Part shown: positions 22,384 to 31,850 of the stretch, piece after piece
How positions within the stretch are numbered: position 1 is the first letter of the stretch
Layout: every line of letters begins with the position of its first letter
Assembly: GCA_963691705.1 (NCBI GenBank)
Contig: OY829537.1
Location: forward strand, 72,623,352-72,687,351
Source of the DNA: Viola odorata
Taxonomy: Eukaryota > Streptophyta > Magnoliopsida > Malpighiales > Violaceae
DNA length: 64,000 nucleotides
Direction of reading: 5' to 3'
The notes under the pieces: generated by a model
What the model saw: only the letters and a program-made list of their open reading frames with translations
Told to the model about the DNA's origin: nothing
Databases searched by the model: none
Position numbers and translations under genes: made by a program

Positions 22384-22924
22384 GGAATATTAGTCAGTCA
22401 TGAAATAGCAAGCAATTTCAACAGTGAACTGAAACGAAGATGAACAGAAAAAATAAAGGAAACCCCCATTAAATAGTCATGGTGAAGGGACTTTCCTGCC
22501 TTTTCGCACCAGGGTAATTAATGCATTTCGAGAAGAATTATCATAATTACAAAATCTGATCTTGCTTGATCGTACCTGCTGGAAAGTCGCGCTAATCAAG
22601 AGGCGCTGAAAAACCGCCCAATCATTCACCATTGGGAGTGCAGCATAAAGTCAAATACAAGAAACGGTTTTGTAAAACATTTATTGTCAATTGGCGGATA
22701 AGGAACGCGAATATTGCGAGAATACGTCCCGCAAAGGACTCATTTTCGGTTGGGCTTGCAACCGCCCTAACTGGCCTGACGATTCATACGACATCAGAAG
22801 TAGAAGATAGCAAAGGAGATAACAGAAAAGGTATTTTTATTTATCCACGGCCTAAGTGGCCTAAGCACTTAAGCGCGTACAGCAAAAGCATAAAAAGAAA
22901 AAACAAAATGACGACGGCCGGCGG
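22384..22924. other. Spacer between antisense genes 3 and 4
   Basis: Contains a plus-strand open frame (22632-23186) that overlaps gene 4 on the other strand and shows no domain. No LTR end is recognised. If element B had a 3' LTR, I do not see it here. Confidence 0.35.
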
Positions 22925-23308
22925 TCAAGCATGGGACCCAGCATCGTCATCCTCTAGCATAGTGGGAATCTCTCTCAGGGCATTAGCCACAGAGGTCAGC
23001 TCAGAGGAAGAAACCCTCATACCCTTCAGACAGCACCTCAGCAGGTCTTTCCTCAACTGCAACATGGTAATGACCACCTGGATTTGGGAGACGGCGGCGG
23101 CCAACTTAGGTACGCTCTCTAGAGGACTAAAATCCTCCATTGAAGCTGCACCTTGTCTGGACAAAAGAGGGGTCATCATCCCCTGAAGCTCCAGAATATC
23201 CTCAGAGGTTTTGGTTAGCATGTTTTCCATAAAGCCCACATCGACCTGGTTGAGGTTTTTCAGGGTGTGAGCCTTTGAGATCAAGAAGATCTTTGTCAGA
23301 TCATCCAT
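22925..23308 (-). CDS. Antisense small gene 4, helical protein
   Basis: An uninterrupted frame of 127 codons from the ATG at 23308 (MDDLTKIFLISK...). Predicted mostly helical from heptad-like leucine/valine spacing (LAAAVSQIQVVITMLQLRKDLL), with a short acidic end LEDDDAGSHA. No family is recognised. The start is preferred over the upstream in-frame ATG because a CTATAAATT box lies only about 65 nt upstream of it (23369-23376), which would exclude the longer form. Fourth gene of the minus-strand cluster. It may belong to the element or to host DNA at its edge. Confidence 0.4.
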   Translation of the reverse strand: MDDLTKIFLISKAHTLKNLNQVDVGFMENMLTKTSEDILELQGMMTPLLSRQGAASMEDFSPLESVPKLAAAVSQIQVVITMLQLRKDLLRCCLKGMRVSSSELTSVANALREIPTMLEDDDAGSHA

Positions 23309-23368
23309 GATGAAAATGCCAAGATAAATGCAAAAAAATGTGAAGAGCCGAAGCAAAGGAAGATTCAA

Positions 23369-23376
23369 TTTATAGG
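23369..23376 (-). promoter_or_regulatory. TATA box of antisense gene 4
   Basis: CTATAAATT on the minus strand, about 65 nt upstream of the ATG at 23308. Confidence 0.5.
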
Positions 23377-23639
23377 CCCCAAGGAATGACGGTGCGGAAG
23401 AACGCGTTATCAAGTCACCCCGTTGTCTTGAAGATTGTAAGGCAGGCAAGGCTGAAAATGAAGCGGCAGCCCTGCGAGCTCAATGGAGAATCTGGCATTC
23501 TAGTACTCTCTTCCTCTTCAAGCTCATCCTGCGATTTTGGCAACCCATCTGGAATTGGACAAAGTCTCTCTTTTTCTTGCTTCAAGGATGACTGCCAAAC
23601 TAAAACTATTCTTCTTTTCTTTGTGCATTGATGCAATAC

Positions 23640-24183
23640 CTGTGGTACCGTACGTCTCCCAATAATTTCACTTACAGCATCCTGAATGTACTGCCCATCC
23701 TCTTTCAAATAGATGCCAAAAAACCAACTATTTTAGTCCATACTTCATCACAACCCATCAATGTTCATGCACACAAGACATTGTCAAACTTCTTTAACAA
23801 AGAAAAGTTGTAGTCCATGTTTATTGCCAATGTACTGACCAATTCTTTTTTTTTACTCCTTTTTACTAACCCATCTGCTGACCTAGAATGCAGGATTAAG
23901 CTGTTGACAAGAGGTAACCAACATGGTTCATGCTACTGCTACTAAAAGGTAAAGTTGAGTAGAGACAGGAGAAAGCATAGGTAGTAGCATTTTGTAACTC
24001 CATGTTTTACATGTTTCTTCATGTAGAAATAAAGAGGTGCTATTTTGCTATGCAATTAGAAAAATTTGTTGCACTATTAAAATTGGTAGTAGCATATGCA
24101 AAAACTGACCTCTTTGATCAAGCTCAACGACATGAGGTACCTGGTTCAACTCTTTGAAAACAGCTTTGGCCTTTCGACAATAC
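23640..24183 (-). pseudogene. Glutaredoxin gene fragment (two exons)
   Basis: Two exons with correct splice signals and phases: 24110-24183 and 23640-23701. The first starts within the CPYC active site (Y-C, then RKAKAVFKELNQVPHVVELDQR). The second encodes EDGQYIQDAVSEIIGRRTVPQ, a hallmark of CPYC-class plant glutaredoxins, and ends at a GT donor. The exon with the first active-site cysteine and the C-terminal exon with GKHIGG are absent from the window. Left of the donor the frame stays open to about 23415 with an acidic DELEEEEST run that I do not recognise. The fragment lies between the antisense gene cluster and the PPR pseudogene. Confidence 0.8.
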
Positions 24184-24346
24184 CTGCCATATACAAAGAA
24201 AGAGATACAAACTATAAATAAAAGAAAAACTATACCATGCTACAGTTATGAAGATGCTGATCACAAAATGCAAAACTGAGAGATGGAAATAGATGTACAA
24301 ACTTGAGTGAAGAATATGTAATAGATTAAAGAAATTCCCATGATAG

Positions 24347-25257
24347 CTAACATTGGTTAGGATTGTCATTTCCATGAACTATTTGTCCTATTGAACCAAA
24401 TCTCGTCTCTCTCTTCTCCATCTCCTCTAAGACGAAACAAGCATCGGTGATGTTCCCATACTTAACCAGGCCAAAGATCATACAACTAAAGGTTTCAATT
24501 CGTGGACAATGCCCACTTACCAACATTGCATTCAAAACCTTCAAACCTCCCTCGAAATCCTCAACACTGCAAAATCCATCAACCAACATTCTATAAATAG
24601 CTGCATTCCCTACACAACCTCCAATTTGCATCTCGATTAAAATCTTATATGCCTCTGTCATTCTTCCCTCCTTACATAGATAATTGACCAATATATTGTA
24701 AATCACAACATCTGGCTTTAACCGCCTCCTCTTCGTTTCAAGAAGCAACGACTTGGCCTCATCGATCTTTCCTCTCCTACCAAGATCACTCATCAAAACA
24801 CCAAAATTCACAGCTCTTGGCTTACACCCACAATACTCCATATCGAACATAACCTTTTTAGCTTCATTATACTCACCTGACATGCACAAACCTTCCATCA
24901 ACAATGCATAAGTCACAACATTTTGGTGTTTCCCTTTCCCAATCATATCCTTCAAAAACTCCTTCGCTTTCTCTAACTCCTTGTGTTTACACAGGTGACG
25001 TATAAGACTATTATAGGTAACAACAGTCGGTTTTGTATTCCTTTCAAGCATTTCATCAAACACCTTGCAAGCTTCACCTAGCTCCCCCTTCTAGAGCCAT
25101 CCCTTGATCATTATATTAAACGGAACCGAGTTCAAACGAAAACCCATCTTGTAACACCGATCAAACAGCTCTTTGGCATCAAGAAACCGACCATTATCAA
25201 CAAGCACATTCAACAACCCACAAAAAGACTGACGAGTAAGAGGCGTTTTTACCTGGA
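24347..25257 (-). pseudogene. P-class pentatricopeptide repeat gene, truncated
   Basis: About eight 35-residue PPR motifs in tandem, e.g. PTVVTYNSLIRHLCKHKELE, QNVVTYALLMEGLC, PDVVIYNILVNYLCKEGR and GNAAIYRMLVDGFC. Proteins of this class bind organellar RNA. Upstream codons continue to about 25257 (NGRFLDAKELFDRC...), but a TAG at 25091-25093 falls where a glutamate codon is expected, and the N-terminal half, including any transit peptide, is missing. The stop at 24347 follows an atypical tail. It is intronless, as is usual for this family. Probably non-functional. Confidence 0.85.
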
Positions 25258-27258
25258 AAAATCTCCAGTTATGAGTGAGTCGCGCGTCGAAGTGAGAAAA
25301 GGCCAGGTTAAGGAGCAGAAGAGAAAAAGAAGAAGGGTGGCGTGAGAAAAGGCTAGGAAAGAAGAAGGTCGGCGTGAGAAAAGGGTAGGAGAAGAAGATG
25401 GGCTAGGGTTAGCAAAGGCAGAAGAGAAGAAATGAGAAAGACAACGTGAGAAGAAAAAGAAAAGGGCAAAAGTGGGTTTATGAAAAAATCATTAAAGGTA
25501 CTGTTTGAGGTTGGTGAGACGCGGGTAGAAAAATGGAAAACTCAAATTCTGCCCTCCAAATTTGTTCATTAAATTTGAAACGAGGGTTTTTTATTTTCGT
25601 TCTCTGAATGAAAAACTACGCAAAGTAAGCACATTTTCTTAAAAAGCGTCCATTTTTCTAAAAATTGAAGATTTTTTACTAGTAGTTTTTTCCAAGTAAA
25701 TTAAATTTGAATTCCAAATAGCCAAACCAAAATTATTTGGTTATGACCTGCAGTGGGTCAGGTTGGGCCAAATATTTAGTTCCACCGTTTGAGTTTTTTT
25801 TATATTTTTCTTCGACCCAAATCCAACCGCAGCTCGGTCAGGTTGGGCCACGCCCTAATCAAGCATAAGCCCATGTGTTACCCATGGGCTTGAATGAAGG
25901 AAAAAAAGATTCTAACTCTTCGTATGAGTAAGGTAAATTAAAGTGGAAAAGGAAAACAAAAGAGACAGAAAGCCCCAAAACAGGCCCAGAAATTAAGAGC
26001 AAGCCTAGAAGATATCATGAACATTTCAAACCCTAGCTACAGAGAAGATCAAGCTTCCGCCGGCATGGTGAAACTGAACAAAAAGCTAGCACCTGTCGGC
26101 AGTATCACCACACTCCATAGAAGCCCAAATAGCAAGCATCCAGTGAAGACTCCAACCTATTGCGGTAGATGAAAGCTCTCCGACGCGTGGAAACGAGGAG
26201 TCGGAAAACCGTCTACGAGCGACCTTTCCAAGAACTAAAACATGATTCATCCTCCGAGCCAAAGACGATCAGAAAATCAAACGGAGCGGCTCACCAGATC
26301 CTTGGAAACCTTCCCCCTTCCCAATCACCACTTGTCTACCTCTCCGTCGCTGGCAAGGATTCCACACCATGACCACTCCGGGGATACACCACCCAAACAA
26401 CCACCGCTCTTAAGCAAACAACATTGCTTCCTTGCCTATATTTGGCCTAGATTAGGACTAGATCTGCCATTCCAGGTGATACCAGTTGTTAGACCTACTC
26501 CAACATACCCAAACCTTGCAACAAACAAAAGCACCAACAGCCGCAACAGGCGATTTCGGTGACCACCATTACCTTGATCGGAAAATAAAATACGGGCCGA
26601 TGCTTGAAGGAAAGCGGAAGAAAACAAACCAAAAATAACCCCTCCTTAGATCCTTGTCGTGGCCGGATCGAAGGTGGTATGGAAGAGGGAAAGGAAGCCA
26701 CTCAAGAACTAGGGTTGTTGCCCTCTGCAGATGAAACTCCTTCTCTAGGAACTTGAGATGGAGGCTATTTACAAAAAGTGGTCGCTTTTAATGTTTTCAA
26801 TTATTAGTACAATACAAGGGATTAAGGGACTAATGACATGTGAAATAAAATCAAAAGCATCAAAAATTATTTTAAATAACATGAAAAGAGAATAGAAAAA
26901 AAAAATTAAAAAAAATAGTAACATGAGAGAGAAAAGATGAAGTACTTGTCGTGTGAAAGTACGTGTGTCACTCCCCACTTCCTATCTAGCCTGTCGCCGT
27001 ACTCAGTCGTCGGCCACCTGCCATAGTCACTGTTATGACACTGTAAATTGTGGCCGCCATGATTTTCTGCAAAAAAAATCTGGAAGGTGAAGCATGTTAG
27101 CCCAGAAATAATTATGACTTCTTACTAATGAATTGATTGGGAACGATTCTTATGTTAGTTTCAGTACATTATTATTATTATTATTATTATTATTTGATAT
27201 TTTTTGATAGACCATTGTATGTTAAGTGTGATGACTGATTATATATATATATATTTTT
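25258..27258. other. Intergenic region with simple repeats
   Basis: A purine-rich stretch (25290-25480) has imperfect repeats of a GGCGTGAGAAAAGG-type unit. Small ORFs at 26169-26700 lack recognisable domains. A (TTA)n run lies at 27170-27195 and an (AT)n run just before 27259. I see no gene. Confidence 0.45.
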
Positions 27259-27779
27259 GGTTTATGGCACTGTGGGTCCCTAACGTTATTATTTTCATTT
27301 TAGTTGATTCCTAACAGCGATTTTTATTTAATTTAATCCTGAACGTTTACTCCGTTAATCGCTCAGGATTTTTATTGTCATAACGGAAGTTAACGACCGT
27401 TATCTTTCATTATTTTAATGTTTTATCTGAAAAATGACCTAACGATGGCCCCACAACTCGGATTTTGTCTCCTTTTCCTTTTATTATCTAATTTTTTCTT
27501 TTAGAAAAAAATTAATAAAATTGGAAAAAAAATTATTATTAAAAGTGAGATCCACTTATTTTTCAAATAATAAAAAAAATGGTTTAAATCCAAAAAAGGC
27601 ACCTGTACATGAATTGATTGACTCATTTGGCACCTATACTTCTTACGTATGACACATTTGGCACCTCCCACGAACGGCGTCACCAATCTACCGTTAACCG
27701 CTTGCGTGGCTTGCCACGTGGCATACTCGACCCAAATAGCGCCGGAGCGGGTCTCGAACCGGGTCTTTTATTTGGGCCG

Positions 27780-27895
27780 CGAACAACGCGTCGTTCAAGA
27801 ACAAACGACGCGTCGCTCGTATGGACAGCGACCCAAGTGCCACTCATTCCAGGCGACGCGTCGTTCGTGTATTTAGTGAGCGACGCGTCGCCCAA
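27780..27895. repeat. Palindromic CGACGCGTCG repeats
   Basis: Four copies of a perfect or near-perfect palindrome (C/A)AACGCGTCG or CGACGCGTCG within about 115 bp. A fifth copy (AACGACGCGTCGTT) lies at 29255, 20 bp inside the right inverted repeat of the nested element. Confidence 0.75.
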
Positions 27896-27937
27896 GTTGA
27901 CGCTTATAATCCAAATCCACAATGTTTTTTACAAAAT

Positions 27938-28009
27938 GAAGACGCGAGGATTCGAACACCGAACCGCTCGCATGCAAAGCCAGCGCTCTACCATATGAGC
28001 TACGATCCT
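27938..28009 (-). pseudogene. tRNA-Ala(TGC)-like sequence
   Basis: On the minus strand it has GTAGCTCATATGGTAGAGCG (D arm and box A), CTTTGCATG with anticodon TGC, and GTTCGAATCC (T arm, box B). The acceptor stem has three mismatches and two G-T pairs, and the anticodon and T stems each carry one mismatch. It is a degenerate copy or the head of a tRNA-derived sequence rather than a working gene. Confidence 0.6.
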
Positions 28010-28107
28010 TGGCTGCTTTTTGTTCTTTGTTAATATAATTATATCCATATATAGTAAGATTGATTGATTCTGTGGGCTTGAGTCCGCCTTGTATTTTCTT
28101 TTTTCTA

Positions 28108-28291
28108 CAGTTAAACCTCGATAAATGAATGTCCGATAAACGAATAACCTCGCCAAATGAATAATTTTCTCCGGTCCCGACTTGGGCAAATGGGCTAAAT
28201 GAATAACCTCGCTAAATGCATTAACGAATAATTTTTTTTGAATCCTTAAAGACCCCATGTAAATATAAATGAATAATCATTAAAATTCATA

Positions 28292-28361
<70 letters not shown>

Positions 28362-28874
28362 CCTAAAAGCAAAAATATTTCTTCCAATCAACAATGTTCA
28401 TACAAGAAGTCATTTCTTCACAAAAAAAAGCGTCTAAAGTTGTTTGTTTTTTCCTTCCACCAAAATGCATCACATCTGCGACTTTTTCTAGTGCAAACAC
28501 AACTTCTGGAATATTCTGCTCCTGCTGTAGCAAATAGTTTCGTAGGGTGATTACTGCTTGAAAGGCTTCTTTTGATGACACATTTGGTGTGACGCCACTA
28601 TCATCTGCTCCTGCATGTATTTAGACTCTAAGTATTCCATACATAGAATCTTATAAGTACATGATGCATGTACATAGTCTATATACGTATTTGTACATTA
28701 AATGTAAAATAAATAATCATACGAAAAAATAAAAATGTAAAAATACTATCTAAATGAATAAAAATTCATTTATCGATAAATGAATAATATATTCATTTAT
28801 CGATAAGTAAATAAACTCACTAAACGAATATTTTTTGCTGGTCCCAAGAGCATTCATTTATCGAGGTTTAACTG
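28108..28874. mobile_element. Emigrant/Lemi-type pogo-like element
   Basis: Ends CAGTTAAACCTCGATAAATG and its reverse complement, flanked by TA on both sides (28106-28107 and 28875-28876). The terminal repeat matches the CAGT-AAACCTC-ATAAAT pattern of plant pogo-like Emigrant/Lemi elements. On the minus strand (28363-28620) a frame reads SSKEAFQAVITLRNYL and RKKQTTLDAFF, which resembles the C-terminus of Tigger/pogo transposases. The DDE core is missing, so it is a deletion derivative. A (AT)32 run sits inside. Confidence 0.75.
28294..28357. repeat. (AT)n microsatellite
   Basis: An uninterrupted AT dinucleotide run of 64 bp inside the pogo-like element. Likely length-variable. Confidence 0.95.
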
Positions 28875-28914
28875 TACTTGGATATTGTGGGGACCTTTAT
28901 TCATTTCTTATTCC

Positions 28915-29245
28915 TTAATTTTAATTTTAAAAATTCAGAAAATAATGAAATTAATTTTAAAAATTCAGAAAATAGTTTTATTAATTTAAAAATTCAGAAA
29001 ATATTTTATTAATTTAAAAATTCAGAAAAAATAATATAATTAATTTTAAAAATTCAGAAAATAATGAAATTAATTTTAAAAATTCAGAAAATAGTTTATT
29101 AATTTAAAATTTCAGAAAAAATAATATAATTAATTTTAAAAAATTCAAAAAATAATATAATTAATTTTAAAAATTCAGAAAATAATTTCATTATTTTCAG
29201 AAATTTTCAGAAATTTTTAAAATTAATTTCATTATTTTCTGAATT
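28915..29245. repeat. AT-rich tandem array
   Basis: About eight degenerate copies of a roughly 35-45-bp unit, AATTAATTTTAAAAATTCAG plus AAAATAAT, ending in a partly inverted copy. It lies inside the nested Mutator-like element. Confidence 0.8.
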
Positions 29246-29441
29246 TTTCTTGAACGACGCGTCGTTCTTGCCTTTTTTGGATTTAAACCTAAAAAAAATC
29301 ACAGCCAAATATCAAATAAAAATAAAAGAAGGAAACTTTAAGTTACAATTCAATCTAATTGACACAGAGTAAAAACCCCAGAATTGAATCCAATCCATAA
29401 TCCTAAATTTACAAATTACAAATACAGATAAAAGGTAATAC

Positions 29442-29770
29442 CTGTTTGACAGAGATGGGAAGGTGAGGATTCCAGTGAGTTCAGGTACTTTGACCAAGTC
29501 TTGAACGATATGTCGCCAGCTCCGGCAAGCGCCGCCGCACGCCACCACACTTTTTCTCGCCGGCCAGTTACTCTCCGATGCTTCTATCCTCGCCAACACT
29601 TCTCTCAACAGCTCCTGCGGAAGGTTTGACCAGCATGACGTGGCCATCCCACACCTCACCGCCGCCTCCATTTCCGCCGCACCACCACAACACTGCACGG
29701 CCACCCTGCGAGACGACCTTGACCGCATTATCATGCTCTTAATTGCAGGCATAATTGATTGATTTAACAC
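29442..29770 (-). pseudogene. Captured exon 1 fragment of a Tubby-like F-box protein gene
   Basis: Encodes [40 protein letters not shown] and [15 protein letters not shown], the F-box region of plant Tubby-like proteins. The exon ends at a GT donor (CAAACAG, then GTATTA) at the place where the first intron of these genes follows the LTFP-SLKQ motif. So the gene was taken up as DNA, with intron. The Tubby domain is absent. It lies between the arms of the inverted-repeat element. The upstream ATG at 29770 may be host or element sequence. Confidence 0.8.
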
Positions 29771-29841
29771 TAAATTAACTGTCTTTATACATTTAATGAT
29801 CTGTCTTTTTTTATATATAAAAATAATACTAATAGATGATA

Positions 29842-30066
29842 CTCCCTCCGTTTTCTAATAATCGTCATTGGCTACTATTCATGCATGCGTTTCGAGGAGG
29901 CCGAATGACTCACTATTTGACCCAAAAAGTTCGGTACTTTTTCTCGGACGTACGACGTACGTTAGAAAAAAATACAGATTTTTTTGGAGTCAAATAGTGA
30001 ACCATTCGGCCTCCTCGAAACGCGTGCATAAACAGTAAAGTGTCAATTATTCTAAAACGGAGGGAG
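29842..30066. mobile_element. Stowaway-type MITE 1
   Basis: A 225-bp hairpin with CTCCCTCCGTTTT ends and TA duplications (29840-29841 and 30067-30068). Long internal inverted arms (GAGGAGGCCGAATG) add to the stem. Confidence 0.85.
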
Positions 30067-30677
30067 TAGTAGTAATAATGGAAGGAGTTGAAGGATGGAA
30101 GGAGAAAGAGAGGTAGGCGTTGTTGGGTGGAAGAGGCAGAATTCGCCCATTTCTTTTTATTTGATATTTGGCTGTGATTTTTTTTTATTATTTGAAAAAC
30201 AAGTGGGTCCCACTTTTAATAATATATTCTTTTCAGTTTTTTTAATTTCAATTTTATTAATTTATTTTTGAAAATAAAAAAAAAATTAGATAATAAGAGG
30301 ATAAGGAGACAAAATCTGGGTTGTGGGGCACCGTCAGGTTGTTTTTTAGACAAAATATTAAAATAATGACAGATAACGGTCGTTAATCTCCGTTATGACA
30401 ATAGAGACCTCAGGCGACTAACAGAGTAAACGTTCACGATTAAATTGAACAAAAATCGCCGTTAGGGACCAACTAAAATGAACGTAATAACATTAGAGAC
30501 CTCGTAGTGCCATAAACCGTGTGTTCTTATGCTTGATTAATATCTTAGTGGTCTTCACATACCACGGCAATAGACGTGTACATCACTAATATTGTGGCCA
30601 TTGTTTAGTCACGAGTCACGACACATCATCTCATATTGCTTGTTAGTCACCATCTCATATCGCTCGTTAATTAATTA

Positions 30678-30943
30678 CTTCCTCTAGTGTAAAATAAATA
30701 ACTTTCTGGGTATTTGCACTCAGATTAAGGAAATGATTGGTTTACAGAAAATGAGGCAATTTTTGACCTTTGTACCCCTACCATCCAAGCCTATTTTTGA
30801 AATTATCATGACTTATGTCTTAGTTTACACCAAGGGATGGGCAGGGGCAATGTCGTCTTTTCCAGCCTAAGATACCGAGAATGTCATTTATGTTGGGACT
30901 GTTTTTGGATTCCAGAACGTCGTTTATTTTACACCGGAAGGAG
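30678..30943. mobile_element. Stowaway-type MITE 2
   Basis: A 266-bp element with inverted ends CTTCCTCTAGTGTAAAATAA and CTCCTTCCGGTGTAAAATAA, and TA on each side. It lies just outside the Mutator-like element. Confidence 0.8.
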
Positions 30944-30967
30944 TAGTAAATAAAGAGTCAAAGATAA

Positions 30968-31847
30968 GGGGTTGTTTACCTCAGAGAATTTCCTAGGAAA
31001 TTCTCTAGTTTTTAGAAAATTGGAAAATTTTTAGAAAAACGTGTTTACTTGGTATAGTTTTCGTTTTCTGTTTGAAAACGAAAATTCTCCGTTGGAAAAT
31101 CGATGAACAAATTTGGAGAACGAAAAAAATGTATTCTCCAATTTTCTACACTGTTTAGAAAACTCGGTTCTCCAAATTTTCAAACAGTAGACTTTAATGA
31201 AAGTTTTTTAATGGCAACTTTACCCTCATCTCTTCTTCACGCTGGTTTCCATTTTTTCTTCAATTCTTGGTTGATTTGCTTGCTGGTTTCAATTTTTTTT
31301 TCTTCAATTCTTCCGCTTGTAGCATGTTGTCGTCGCCGTCCCCGTCGAAATTCCACCAAGTCCCTATAGCTGCTTTTAATTCAATTAATTTGCTTGCTGA
31401 TTTGCAGGTTTCAATTTTTTTTCTTCAATTTGCTTGCTAGTTTCAATTTAATTCGCTTGTGGCATGTCGTCGGCGCCAGCGTGTGGTAGTGGCAGCGTTC
31501 GCCAGCGGCAGCGTAGGCAGCGTGTGCCAGAGGCAACGAAGAAGACGAAGTTGGCTGGGACAACGTCATTTTGGTCATGGGTTGGCACTGTTCCTGGGCC
31601 AATCTGTTGGGCTTGGCTGCTGGATTTGGGTAGTTGGGTTGTGATTCAAGGGCCAATTGTTTTTGTTTTTGCCTAAATTTAGAAATTAGTGCGAAGTAAA
31701 CACGTTTTCCAGGTTTTCAGTTTTTAAAAAAATTCCAGACAGTCCGAAGTAAACACGTTTTCCAGTTTTCTATTGGAAAAGAAAATTCTCTAATTTCATA
31801 AAACCGGCAGATTTTCAAACAGAAAATTCTCCGAAGTAAACGCACCC
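30968..31847. mobile_element. Tourist-like (PIF/Harbinger) MITE
   Basis: 880 bp, with ends GGGGTTGTTTAC and GTAAACGCACCC flanked by TAA on both sides. The subterminal parts also form inverted repeats (GAAAATTCTCCG). The internal ORFs have no domain. Confidence 0.65.
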
Positions 31848-31850
31848 TAA

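Larger units (their letters stand above)
27581..29289. mobile_element. Nested Mutator-like element with 10-bp target duplication
   Basis: A 1709-bp insert with a 21-22-bp terminal inverted repeat, GGTTTAAATCCAAAAAAGGC at the left and its reverse complement at 29270-29289. It is flanked by a perfect TAAAAAAAAT duplication (27571-27580 and 29290-29299). Removing it restores the left arm of the outer element. It holds a tRNA-Ala-like sequence, five CGACGCGTCG-type palindromes, a pogo-like element and an AT-rich tandem array. No transposase of its own is visible. Confidence 0.8.
27259..30518. mobile_element. Mutator-like element with long terminal inverted repeats and captured gene fragment (Pack-MULE type)
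   Basis: The left terminal repeat starts GGTTTATGGCACTGTGGG at 27259. The right end at 30518 reads the same in reverse complement. The repeats match for about 320 bp (27259-27580) and continue, after a nested insertion, at 29300-29325. The right arm is about 30150-30518. The interior holds exon 1 of a Tubby-like F-box gene (29442-29770) and a Stowaway MITE. No transposase is present, so it is non-autonomous. I could not find a 9-11-bp target duplication at the outer ends, which leaves the superfamily open. Confidence 0.7.

Noticed and set aside
22632..23186. 184-codon plus-strand ORF
   Set aside because: It overlaps antisense gene 4 on the other strand and has no recognisable domain.
26169..26701. 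Overlapping ORFs on both strands
   Set aside because: Composition is low in complexity, the frames overlap and nothing matches a known family.
28915..29245. Possible CRISPR-like array
   Set aside because: The units are AT-rich degenerate tandem repeats with no unique spacers, in a plant nuclear sequence.
31464..31676. ORF inside the Tourist-like element
   Set aside because: Short and without domains; overlapping frames on both strands.
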